A stretch of 64,000 nucleotides of DNA from Amorphophallus konjac (lineage: Eukaryota > Streptophyta > Magnoliopsida > Alismatales > Araceae), in contig CM040117.1 of the NCBI GenBank assembly GCA_022559845.1, forward strand, positions 143,224,732 through 143,288,731, in the 5' to 3' direction. Made by a program: the position numbers and the translations under genes. The stretch's first letter is position 1; every line of letters begins with the position of its first letter. Positions 46,429 through 57,500 of the stretch are shown piece by piece. Below the pieces are notes generated by a model, which was not told the DNA's origin, searched no databases, and worked only from the letters and a program-made list of their open reading frames with translations.

Positions 46429-48974
46429 GTAAGACCTCTTTGTTAGCCTGCTAGCCCTGCTTTGTCATTTTCTTGGACATATAGCTGAGAGATCTTGTAT
46501 GGCTATGTTTGGCAGGTTCTGCGGCGGACAGAGATCCCCTCTCCATAGGGACATCTTCTGGGGATGGTGATGGGGCCCTTCAGCCCCGAAGGAAGCACCC
46601 CCGGGTGGAGACCGGAGTCAGGGAGGTTGGTGAGTCCTCTCGGGGACCCGTTGCCAGGGAGCATATCGAGGTGGAGCCGGCTCTGAGTAAGTGCCATATT
46701 CACCTACTCGCTTTATATTGATTCAGCCTTGACGATTGGCTAACCTCGTGCAATTGGATTTGCCTTTCATAGCGCCACTGGAGACCGGGGCTGACGTGGC
46801 CTTCTCGCCACCTCAGGAGGTCGACCCCCTTCCTGACGATGGGGTCAATCATGAGATAAATATGGAGGGACTTCTTCGTATGATGGATGAGACCGCCCCT
46901 GATGTCGAGACCTTCCCCCACTTTGAGCCATGGAAGGCTTCCAAGGATGCCCAGCCAGGTAAATAATTCTGGAACCGACTGTGTCGTGTTTATGGCTGTA
47001 TTTGTTTCTGGGAGTTGACATAGTTACTGGTGTCGTGCAGAGGTGGCCGGAACATCAGAGACCGTAGCTTCTCCTGAGATGCAAGGCGAGGTGCCCCCAT
47101 CCGTTGACGGGCAGGAGCCCGCTGTGAGCCAAGATGGCTTGGGTAAGTATAGAACTGTTACATAAAGTATTGCCCTTCCGTTATATAGTCGCAGGGATGC
47201 TGATACTAACTGACTTTATGAGTTCATTTGCCAGGTGGGGATCCAATCGCTACTCTAGAGATGATTCAGGAGCTAGTCCGTACTGGCCCTTCAGTGTCTC
47301 TTCCCTCCTTTTTGGGGGAGCTTGAGGGGAGGAGTGTTTCAATGCCACCCACGACCGAGGAAGTGTCTAGCTTGTTGTCGTAGCTATTGGCGGGGGTGGA
47401 GCGAGCTTCCCTGCCAGCTGTAGTATCGGTCTGCATTGTGGGGCTGGTTGGGTCTTCGAGCATGGGACCCTTAGGTACGTGGCTGGGACTTAATCATTTC
47501 TGTTAAGCCTTTCATTGTTGATTGTCTTCTAGTGCTGAGGTCCCGTTGATGTTGTTTGCAGGTATACCTTCACCTCTAGAAGAAGGTAAGCTGCCCCGCA
47601 ACGGGTCCGAGATGGTGGAGGAGGGGTCCATCGAAGTTGCCCCTGCTGAGGGTGAGGAGGAGATCGTCGACATCGAAAAGGTTTCGGAGGGGAGTGCTCC
47701 GGCCGGTGAGTTTTCTGTTTGTAACTCTGAGCTGGAGAACCACTCTTGTATGGAGCTAGGTCTGGTGATGACCTCGTTTGCTGCGTTGGCTTGCAGGAGC
47801 TTCAGGTTCGGCCACCTCTGGGAGTCTGTCGGGGACCTTGTCGAGCTCTTCAGACGACGGCGGCTCAGAGATGGAGATAGAGGAGAGTTCAAGCTCGAGC
47901 TCTTCGTCCTCCGGGGCCTCAGCTGGTAGGGAGGTTCCGACGAGGACAACTTCTGGAGGTATGCAATTTTCCTCTCTGCCATTATTTAGTGCTTGTATGC
48001 TCTATAAGGCAGAGTGCTGACGTTCTTGAGTTACTTGCAGCATCGGATCCTGGGGAGGAGCATGCGTCGGCTCCTGATGAATGCGGGCAAGAGGAGCCTC
48101 CTGTCCAACCTGTGCTTGCTGGAGATGACCGGATGGTGGAGGAACCATTGCCCTCTCCAACCCCGATAGGTGATGCTGTGGAGGCGGAGGTGCAGTTGCC
48201 TTCCCCGACCCCTACAGGTTATGCCACAGAGTCGGCTGGACTTGCTCCAGGTTAGGAGTCAGGATTTGTCTCCTTCTTTTTGTCAGGTTTTTCACCTCAT
48301 TTGTAGAAGGAAGTCTTTGATGTGTTACTTACTCCCTTTGGTGTTTGCTGGAACTATGCAGGTTCCACTGGAGTGCTGGCTGCGTCTGAAGACCTCTCCC
48401 TAGATTTAGGGGTGGAGTGGCCTCGATTCGCTTCTCCGCCGGAGACAAGTGTAGGTGCCGCCCTGCTGCAACGGGCACGAGGCTACTCACAGAGCGAGCC
48501 CCTCCCTTCTCTGGAGGACATGATGCAGCGACTACGGGAGTGCACCAAGGGCTATCACGCACTCGGATTCCCACGTGAGCTCTGGATGTCTGGGTTAGCT
48601 GGAATCTGGGCCGAGTACCTGCGGCTCTATGAGGTGCAGGAGCAGAGGTCTCAAAGACTAGCGGCGATCCGGGAGGCGCAGGAGCAGCGGGCTCGGCTCG
48701 TGTCAGCCATAGCTGAGCAGAGGAGTCACGCCGAAGCGGCCGCGTCAACATCTCAGGCGTGAGCTGCACAGCTGAGGGAGGTGGAGGGCCAGGCCGAGAT
48801 CTTGAGAAAGGCCTGGGAGGAGCGGCAGGCAGTTGCCGAGCGCGTCTGAGTCGAGTGGCAAGTGACTGAGACCACAGTCGGAGCCAGTGCCTAGCTCTTG
48901 TCCACCTTGGAGGCGGAGCTTGCAGTAGCGGACTTCCGTCTTGTGACACTGGAGGGGGCTGAGGCGGAGCCCTG
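46429..48974 (+). pseudogene. PMD-type gene, 3' part: seven short symmetric exons and a coiled-coil last exon
   Basis: Eight introns with GT...AG ends are proposed: 46429-46515, 46687-46772, 46959-47040, 47143-47234, 47475-47561, 47706-47796, 47959-48040 and 48251-48361. The seven exons between them measure 171, 186, 102, 240, 144, 162 and 210 bp, all multiples of three, and every junction is phase 1. Exon content is low-complexity: acidic/Pro-rich, a Ser-run exon (47797-47958) and one with two PSPTP units (48041-48250). Only one stop (TAG in 47235-47474) lies in these exons. The last exon (48362-48974) encodes a Glu/Gln/Arg-rich coiled coil with three stops (two TGA, one TAG) before the terminal TGA. 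Splicing is inferred from consensus only. Confidence 0.6.
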
Positions 48975-49298
48975 ATTGTATCTCCCCCCCCCTTTTTTTT
49001 TGTCCGGAGTGTATGGATTTTTTTACACCAAGGGCATGTCTTGGGCTCTTTTTATAGAGTATTAATGACAAACTCCAGATCCTTTGTTTACTAGGTTGTT
49101 CCCTCCCCTCTTTGATGGAATGGAATGATGCGTGTGAACTGATGACAACTTATTGTAAGTCGTGCTTGCTTGTCCTACGGCGCATCATCATGAGTGATAA
49201 TAGGGATCGATTTTAAGGAACTCGGTGTTAGAAGCTGGTGGTTGAGTGCTGAGTAGTAGAGGAAAGAAATGCTATATGTGGGTTGAGAGGGGGATTTC
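48975..49298. other. Probable 3' flank of the PMD gene; nothing else seen
   Basis: C and T homopolymer runs at about 48985-49000 and otherwise unremarkable sequence; the last 15 bases (gagagggggatttc) resemble a polypurine tract for the LTR that follows. Confidence 0.45.
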
Positions 49299-50056
49299 TG
49301 TAGCCCATTCAAAGAGCAGCCCGACTAGGCCCGACAGGACCCAACGAGGCCAAGCTCGCCTAAGTGACAGCCCACAGGGCCCACTCAGGGAAGAAAGCCC
49401 AATAAAAGATCACTCGAGGACACAACTTTCCTAGGTGGCCTCTAGGCTCGGAAGGCCCGAGTGTCGGTTAGGTCACAGTAGAGGTCCGGCCCAAGCCATA
49501 TCTCCGCTCGAGAGAAGAAGGCGCATGCCGACCCATCTGACCCATCCTCTTCCGAGCTAAGCCTATCACTCGATAGGGCTGGCCTCTCTGAGCTCGGAAC
49601 GGCCGACGATTGCTTATCCTTTGCAGTCGTTAAGAGTCCCCAGCAGGCAGGAATTCAGGAAGGCAAGGGACTTCTTCTTCCCTAAGGTGATAACGCTCCC
49701 ACGATAAGGCAATAAAAGCCCACGATGAGGATGTAACCCCCCACCTGAAACCCCTCGGCTTACAGGACTCCAGGAAGCGGCGTACTATTTAAACCAGAGA
49801 GACCCTCCGACGAAGGTAAGGGCACTCATACGCTCAAAGCACCTGAGCAAGAACCACTTCACCCTCTGGTGGAGAGGGATCTCGCGCACAAGTTCTTACC
49901 TCCCTTTATTGCTCCCGCCATAGCTCCACTGACTTAAGCATCGGAGGGTTTCCCCCAGGGTTTCCCCTGGGCCCCCTGATCCATTTCCCTATCTTGCAGT
50001 TCACTATCCGGTGATCCACCATCCGCTCAGGACCAGCGCAAGATCTCGCCTCTTCA
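49299..50056 (+). repeat. Tat-type gypsy LTR I
   Basis: A 758-bp segment with ends TGTAGCCC...CTCTTCA, a TATA-like ctatttaaacc near 49787 and a primer site of Tat type starting two bases after its end. A purine tract lies just before it. Having both a purine tract and a primer site on its two sides suits an LTR shared by two tandem interiors; a chance purine run is equally possible. Confidence 0.55.
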
Positions 50057-50058
50057 TC

Positions 50059-50076
50059 TGGCGCCGTCTGTGGGAA
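50059..50076 (+). promoter_or_regulatory. Primer binding site of Tat type
   Basis: TGGCGCCGTCTGTGGGAA follows LTR I. The same 18 bases occur inverted at 50329-50346 in the neighbouring TRIM. Confidence 0.65.
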
Positions 50077-50092
50077 TAGGGAAACGTCACTT

Positions 50093-50536
50093 TGTAGATG
50101 TGAGATGAACCTTTTTGGTGCCCCCAAGAGGTATTGTCCCCGCCACGCCGAAGGGCGGCTAGGGTTTTATCCTTGTAAAAGGGCCCTCTTAGGTTAAGAG
50201 GTAAAGACCTTCTTTATAAGCACTCGGTTGCTTTCTCAACATCTGATGTGGGATTAATCTTGTGACCCTAGGTCCGCTACACAAGCCCCCCCTTGAGAAG
50301 GCAAGTGAGTGCACGAGAGCTCAGGGTTCCCACAGACGGCGCCACTTTGTAGATGCGAGATGAACCTTTTTGGTGCCCCCAAGAGGTATTGTCCCCGCCA
50401 CGTCGAAGGGCGGCTAGGGTTTTGTCCTTGTAAAAGGGCCCTCTTAGGTTAAGAGGTAAAGACCTTCTTTATAAGCACTCGGTTGCTTTCTCAACATCCG
50501 ATGTGGGATAAATCTTGTGACCCTAGGTCCGCTACA
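50093..50536 (-). mobile_element. TRIM (terminal-repeat retrotransposon in miniature), 444 bp
   Basis: Two 189-bp LTRs (50093-50281 and 50348-50536) with ends TGTAG...CTACA differ at five positions by eye. The 66-bp interior holds, on the minus strand, the primer site TGGCGCCGTCTGTGGGAA next to the 5' LTR and the purine tract caagggggggcttg next to the 3' LTR. No coding capacity. The flanking pentamers cactt and caggt do not match, so the target duplication has decayed or the element was rearranged. Confidence 0.8.
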
Positions 50537-50926
50537 CAGGTCCGCTATAGTGGAGGTCAATTCTCCTGGGGAATGAAAGCCCGCATACCGGATAACCAAC
50601 GTAGGCCCGTAAGAATGAGGCAACTTACGTGGTTTAGGGTTGTAGAGGTGATTCTGGAGGGTGTACATTGACCCTAAACTGGATGGTGGAATGTTGGCTA
50701 ACATTATGCCATTAGCCATGGCTAGACGGCCTAGGCGGACATGGCGACCAAGACCGAAATGGGGAGAGGGACTGGAGATTGAAGCTGGGACTGTGACCGG
50801 GAATGGGGACTAGAGCTGAAGCCAGCTGGGTGACCTAGAAAGGTGCAATGGTTGGGAACTAGAACTGAGTCAGATAGCTTGCCTGGGAAGGCGTTATAGT
50901 CGAGACTGGGACTGGAGGCTGGGAGA
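50537..50926. other. Spacer between TRIM and minisatellite; nothing recognised
   Basis: No supported ORF or repeat, apart from diverged copies of the following repeat at the right edge (agactgggactggagg type). Confidence 0.5.
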
Positions 50927-51315
50927 CTAGCCTGCGAAGGCGTTGTAGCCAAAGACTGGAAGCTGGCGGCTGGCCTGTGAAGGCATTGTAGCCATACGTT
51001 GGAAGCTGCAAACTTGCGGCTGGCCTGTGAAGGCGTTGTAGCCGAAGCTGGAACTGGAGATGGGCGGCAGGCCTACGAAGGCATTATAGCCGAACACTGG
51101 AAGCTGGCGGCTGGCCTGTGAAGGCGTTGTAGCCGAAGGCCGGAAGCTGGAAACTGGTGGCTGGCCTGTGAAGGCGTTGTAGCCAAAATTGGAAGCTGGA
51201 GACTGGCGACTGGCCTGTGAAGGAGTTGTAGTCGAAACTGGAAGCTGGAAACTGGCGGTTGGCCTGTGAAGGCGTTGTAGCTGAAGGCTGGAAGCTGGAG
51301 ACTGGCGGCTACCGA
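50927..51315. repeat. Minisatellite built on ggcctgtgaaggcgttgtag
   Basis: About eight degenerate copies of a unit with two parts: ggcctgtgaaggcgttgtag, then ccgaa followed by one to three tggaagctgg-type triplets. Unit length varies from about 40 to 60 bp because the second part itself expands. Confidence 0.85.
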
Positions 51316-51435
51316 CCCTCGGGGGTGTAGTGGCTACCATTTTTGTGACGTGAAGTTGAGCTCGCCATCGGGGCGTGTCGTAGACGGTGACTTTGTAAGT
51401 GAAGAGTGGAGAGGGAGGGAGTTTTTTTTCTCTTT

Positions 51436-51670
51436 ACCAGCCCTACCGCCCTTGCGGGTTTTCGCTAGGGCTGGCCCCCTTTAGATTTTTCCGATGCACC
51501 CTCGCGGGTTTTCACACCGAGGGGTTACCCAATTTTGCCTGAGGTGCCCTTTCGGGTTTTCACCTCAACCGGGTTGGTGGAAATTTTTGCCCCCAGTCGC
51601 CTCATAAAGGCAGTTGACAGAGGCCGCCGGGGTATCTCTATCTTTAACCCTATTTTTTGTATATATATAT
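51436..51670. repeat. Repeat block R1 (paired with R2 beyond element F)
   Basis: A 235-bp block with recurring ccctttcgggttttc-type motifs, ending in gcatctctat-like sequence and an AT dinucleotide run. A diverged second copy (R2) lies at 62111-62355 on the other side of element F. Confidence 0.75.
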
Positions 51671-52179
51671 TTTTTGAGACTGCCGTCCATAGCATATTGC
51701 TGTCAGGGGACGTAACCTGAGACTGGAAGGTGTGGATAGCCGAATATTGCTCGGCCATTCATAAGGGTTTTTTTTAGAAACCCCCACGCTATGTTGGCGA
51801 AGGACCACTTTATCATGGCAAGGTATAACTGGGGGTGTGACTGGTGGATCAGGGATCGTATGGGAGAACTGGGATTATGATGAACTGGAAGGCTCTGGAT
51901 TTGCAGGGCATGTGGGATGTAGGGGTAGAGGATGATAAATGTCTCAGAATGCATTACGATATGAGTTTACCGAGACAGTGGCTGGAAGCTTGACTGTCAC
52001 ATGGACTGGTTGAACTGTGATGTTGAGGTAAGGGCCAAAGGTTGGCCCAGCCAGGTAGGAATAATGCAAGGTTGATTGGGGATTGAAGGGTTTGCGTCGT
52101 AGCAATGCAAATGGATTGAGGACTGGCTCTGGATGAAGCCAACGGCCCACTAAAGAATAGGTGGAACGCCATGTTGACT
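51671..52179. other. Spacer between R1 and element F; nothing recognised
   Basis: About 500 bp without supported coding; probably part of the Tat-type element that hosts F. Confidence 0.5.
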
Positions 52180-52184
52180 GGTAG

Positions 52185-54547
52185 TGATGTGACACAACCT
52201 CAGACTTAAGCAAGCAATCACAAATAGCATTCAAATGGGCCTTAATGGGCCACCGCTCTCCCATCGCACTCTATACCCGGAGTGATTTGGCGATGCCAAG
52301 TGTGAAGTATGGGAATGGGCCCTTGCTGGTAGAGGGCCAGCAAGGCTAAGGTTTGACTCCCAAAGGTTGGATGCCCAATTCAATTGGGGCCGACAAAGTG
52401 CGCAAAGGCACCGGTTCACACTACCCCACGTCGGTCACTCTAAGTCATGGACTTGAGGACCGGGCGCTCCCTCACAAATTCAGCGGCGCATGAACCAAAT
52501 ATTGAAAGAGCAACACTATTGAGCAAGGATGAGACACTTACTCGACCGGTTTGAAGAAACCGGTCCCGGTCGGAGACGAGGGCGAGCGGGGAGGCGGTGG
52601 TTCCCCACACGCCGCGGCGGTGTCGCTTGACCTGCCCAAAGAAGTACAAGACTACACCTCACGCAGGAGGGGGATCTTGGGGTGGGGGTTAAAGTGTTAC
52701 AACCAAAACTACCACCACGCAGGGTGGGGCCTTCAGCCGGCCAAGCGGGGAGGGGAGAAAAGCTCTCAATCACTAAGTGGCGTCCGGCGCGATATGAGCC
52801 TTGTTCTGGCCTGCAGGACAGGGTGATGATGTTGTGGTCGCCACGGACTCGTCCGGACTCCAAATTGAGCGAGACCACCTCCTAAAGCTTCCTGACTTGA
52901 AGAGGTTGACTCCAGAATTTTTGGGGATGCTCAGTGGGTCGGAGGTAGCAGCACCAGCAGCTGGGAGGAGACCTCTCTGTCTGGCCGCAGGCTCTACCTG
53001 GACTGGAACAGCAGGTTGCAGAGATCACCGTTCGCACTCCCGAGCTCCGAACAGCACGAAACTGGCGGCGACGTCTTCGTGGTCGAAGTAGCTTTCAGCA
53101 GGAGGTGACGGGGTTGCAATCAGAGGTCGAGAGCGGTCGGTGTACCCTGAAGAGTGGGCACTGGTCGGAGCAGACTGCAGAAGACAGGACTGGAGAGCTC
53201 GGGGGAGAAAATTTGTAACTCCTTCCTCCGGCTGCCGAACGAGGTTCTGTTTCTTGATCTTGGAAGAGGACTGGCAGGGGGAGAACTTTGATGAAGGGGC
53301 TTCAGCCTGAATCCGCTGGGGTACGTCGTGGCACAATGATCTTTCCGGTTCTGGTCCAGGATGAAGACCTCTCTGCGCAATCGTGGGAGAACGGCTCCTA
53401 CGGCTGGCCCCGACCTCAGAACGAGTTGGTTCCACCTCGCCTGCTAAGAAGACAGAGGGGCCTTTCCAGTGATGTAGGCCACGCCCCCAGAAGCTCCAAG
53501 ATGAAGACATGGATGATGCTGCAACTCGGTGCTGATCTGCAGGCCTGCACTGCAACAACCTGAAATTGAAAGGAGAGGGAGAGGGGCTTCTTTTGGTGGA
53601 GGGTTGATGTAGGGCGGCCTAATGGTGAAGGGGGGTTCTTGTGGGGTGATGGAGGGGGCTAATGGTGATGGGGAGTGAGGAGGAAGAGGGCTGGGGTCGC
53701 AGGTTGCAGTTAGGGTAGGGTGAGGAGATGGTGTGAGAGGTGGAGTGGAGAATAGAGGAGGGGGGCGGACCTAGCTATGGGGGAGAGAGGGGGGGGTGGC
53801 CAAAAGAAGTGGAGGGAGATGGATTTCAAATTTGAAATGGTCTTGGGAGTGGGGGATTGTGTGGGAACTAGGGGAGATTGTGTGGGAATGGGTGGGATTG
53901 TGTTGGAAAGTGGGAGATGCCTCCTTGGGACAATGGGAGTGGAGTAATGGCAACTTGGGGAAGTGGAGGGGTATTGAATGAGGTGGGTAGCTAGTGGAGG
54001 TGGTTGGGGAGGGGAGGAGAGAGAAGAAAATTTGAAATTGGGGTTGGAGGAGAGAGAAAGAGGGGTGAAATAGAGAGATTAAGAGGGGAATAGGTGGGGA
54101 ATCTCTCCCCTAGGGTCTCTCACCCAAAAACTAGAGGAATCACTCCAATTTGAACTCAAATGGCAATTTTAACTCATTCATTCATTTCTTCATTAACTTC
54201 AAATGAGGGGGAGTGGGGTCCTATTTATAGGCAACCCACTCTTTACAATAAGTCCCTGACAAAATAAGCAACTACCAATAACCAAGGGGGTGGGGGCACC
54301 AATGGGCCTAGCCCAACGAATTGGGCCCAATAGCCTCATTAGACAGCATGATGATACAAAAACATAGGAGAATAAGTGCTAGACCTAGGGAAATGACTCA
54401 AATAAAATGAAAATACATCAAAATGACACAAAGGAAAGCTACTAAATGGATAAGGGGCCTTAATAGAGTGAGGCCCAAACTCAACCAGCTCCCGAATGTG
54501 AAGAAGTGGACCCGAGCCAAAGGGAATCGTGGGTGATGCCTCCATCA
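52185..54547 (-). repeat. 3' LTR of F
   Basis: 2363 bp; on the minus strand it begins TGATGGAGGCATCACCC, similar to TGATGAGGACATCACCA of C and D. TATA box on the minus strand at 54223-54229. Confidence 0.95.
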
Positions 54548-57500
54548 AATCCCCTGGGCCGCGAAGAGCTCGACTCCGTCGAGTAAGGATCCATCCGGCT
54601 AAGGTACCGCTCGAGGAGGTCCGGATCCAATCGCTGGAGGTCCTCCCGACTCACCCATGAGTCTTCCGACGGAGGCCGATCCTTCCACCTGACGAGATAG
54701 CGCTCATATACTTTGCTCCGGGTGGTAGTGACCTGCTCATCCAATATTCGTTCAATGCGATCGCGCTGAGCTCTCTTGGCTAGTGGACTCTCCTCACGGG
54801 TGGGTACTCTCTCAAAGGAAGAAGTAGGCTCAATCTCCTCACTAGGTCCCACCGTGGGGCCCTTGTATGGCACTAAGTCGGCGACATTGAATGTAGGACT
54901 TACCCCATAATCCTCAGGGAGATCTAACTCATAAGCATTCGCACCAATGCGCCTCAAGACCTGGAAGGGCCCAGTCCCACGTGGCCTCAACTTGGAGTTG
55001 GCTCCTGGGGAGAGCCTCTCCGTCCTTACCATCACAAAGTCACCCACTTGGAACTCTAAGTGACGCCGGTGAGAGTCGGCCAACCTTTTATAAGCCTCAT
55101 TTTTCATGCTAATGTGCTTGCGAATTTCCTCATGCAATTCCCTAATATGTTGTGCAAAAGACTCGGCAGAAATGGACACTCTAGCATGCTGGGGAAGGGG
55201 AATGAGGTCGGATGGCTTTCTTGGTTTGTACCCATGCACGGCTTCAAATGGACTCATCCCTATCGACTTATTGACGGAATTGTTGTATGCAAACTCAGCC
55301 TGTGGTAAGATGAGATCCCAATTTCCTGGCCGATCCTCAACAAGACTCCTAAGGAGGTTCCCTAGACTCCGGTTGACCACTTCAGTTTGGCCATCCGTTT
55401 GGGGGTGGTAGGCAGTGGAGAATTTGAGGAGGGTACCCATCATGTGCCAAAGAGTCTTCCAAAAATAGCTAGTGAATTTGACATCCCTGTCGGAGACTAT
55501 GGTCTTGGGCAGCCCATGGAGGCGGACTACCTCATCAAAGAATAATCGGGCTACATGGGAGGCATCGGATGTTTTGGAGCATGGGATGAAGTGGGCCATT
55601 TTGGAAAATCTATCAACCACCACATAGATGGAGTCATGCTTCCTAGAGGTCTTGGGTAAGCCTAGCACAAAGTCCATGCTCAAATCTTGCCATGGTCGGT
55701 CGGGGATGGGAAGTGGGGTGTATAGGCCGGTGTTTTGCTTCACCTGCTTGGCCGAAGCACACGTGCGACATTGACCCACTATTTTGCCTACATCTCTCTT
55801 GAGGCTCGGCCAATAAAATTGACCCTCAACTAAGGCAATGGTTTTGTGGACCCCAAAATGACCGGCTAACCCTCCGGCATGTAATTCCCAAACCAAGAAA
55901 TCTCGAAGAGAGGTCCGGGGAATGCAAAGCCTTGTCCCCTTGAAGAGGAACCCATCCTCTAAAATAAATCCCTCATGCTCCTTGCTAGAATGAGTGGTCA
56001 AGTTGGCATAGATTCGCCCAAAGTCGGGGCAACCAGGGTACTCGTCCTTGACCTTATCAAAACCAATCACTTCCACTTGGATAGTGGATAACAAGGACAT
56101 CTTCCTACTAAGGGCATCCGCGGCCTTATTCTCACTCCCGGCCTTGTGTTTGATGACAAAGGTGTAGGATTGGATGAACTCAACCCATCGGGCATGTCGG
56201 GCATTCAACTTCTGTTGGGAATTGAGGTATTTGAGGGCCTCATGGTCGGAAAAGATGACAAACTCTTTGGGAAGCAAGTAATGTCTCCAGTGTCGGAGGG
56301 ATTGGACCACGGCATAGAACTCCTTGTCATAGGTGGAGTATCTAGTCCTAGCATCACATAGCTTCTCACTAAAGTAGGCGACCGGGTGTCCCTCTTGACT
56401 AAGAATCCCTCCTATCCCTGTCCCGGATGCATCACAAGTGACCTCAAAAACTTTGGAGAAATCGGGAAGGCATAGGACCGGGGCTTGGGTCAACTTTTCC
56501 TTAAGCTCAAGGAAGGCTTTAGAGGCGGCTTTGGTCCAAACAAAGGTTCCCTTCTTGAGACAATCAGTTATTGGGCCGGTGATAGTGCTAAACCCTCGAA
56601 TGAATCTCCTATAGAATGTGGCCAACCCATGAAAACTCCTAACCTCATGAAGGGTGTGGGGCTCCGGCCAATCAAGAATAGCTTGGACCTTGTCGGGGTC
56701 CATGGAGACTCCTTTGGTTGACACCACAAATCCTAGGAAGGTGATGGAAGTGGTCATGAAATGACACTTTCCTAGGTTGGCAAATAGGCTTTCTTGCCGG
56801 AGGACGGTGCAAACTTTCCTAAGGTGGTCAAGGTGGGCCTCATGGGTTTGGCTATAGATGAGAATATCATCAAAGTATACCACTAGAAAATTCCCAATGA
56901 AAGGCCTAAGTACCTCCGTCATAAGACGCATGAAAGTACTTGGGGCATTAGAAAGCCCAAATGGCATGACTAACCACTCAAAGAGACCATCCTTGGTCTT
57001 GAAGGCCGTTTTCCACTCATCCCCGGGCCTTACCCTAACTTGGTGGTAGCCACTCTTGAGATCTATCTTAGAGAAGATGGTGGCTCCGGCTAGCATATCC
57101 AACATGTCATCAAGCCTAGGGATGGGGAACCTATACTTGACGGTAATCTTGTTAATGGCCCGGCTATCCACACACATCCGCCATGATCCATCTTTCTTGG
57201 GGGTAAGGAGGGCCGGGACGGCACATGGACTCTTACTAATGCGGATGAAGCCCTTCCTAATGAGTTCCTCTATTTGCCTCCTAAGTTCGGCATGTTCCGT
57301 GGGATTGAGGCGATAATGAGGAAGGTTTGGAAGGGTGGCTCCCGGTACTAGATCGATTGCGTGTTGCACATCACGCATGGGAGGGAGTTGGTCCGGGAGC
57401 TCTTCCGGGAACACATCATGGAATTCTTCCAAAAGTTGTTGGATTTCTATGGGATGGGGGTTAGAAGGGGTAGGTTCCCCTAAGCATATGACTACCGCAC

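Noticed and set aside
50093..50536. Cassandra-type TRIM with 5S rRNA promoter
   Set aside because: No 5S RNA internal promoter sequence was recognised in the 189-bp LTRs and the primer site is not iMet.
52516..53558. Frames of 120-177 codons in the LTRs of F, repeated at 60055-61097
   Set aside because: Shadow frames in LTR sequence; no known domain and no conservation signal beyond LTR identity.
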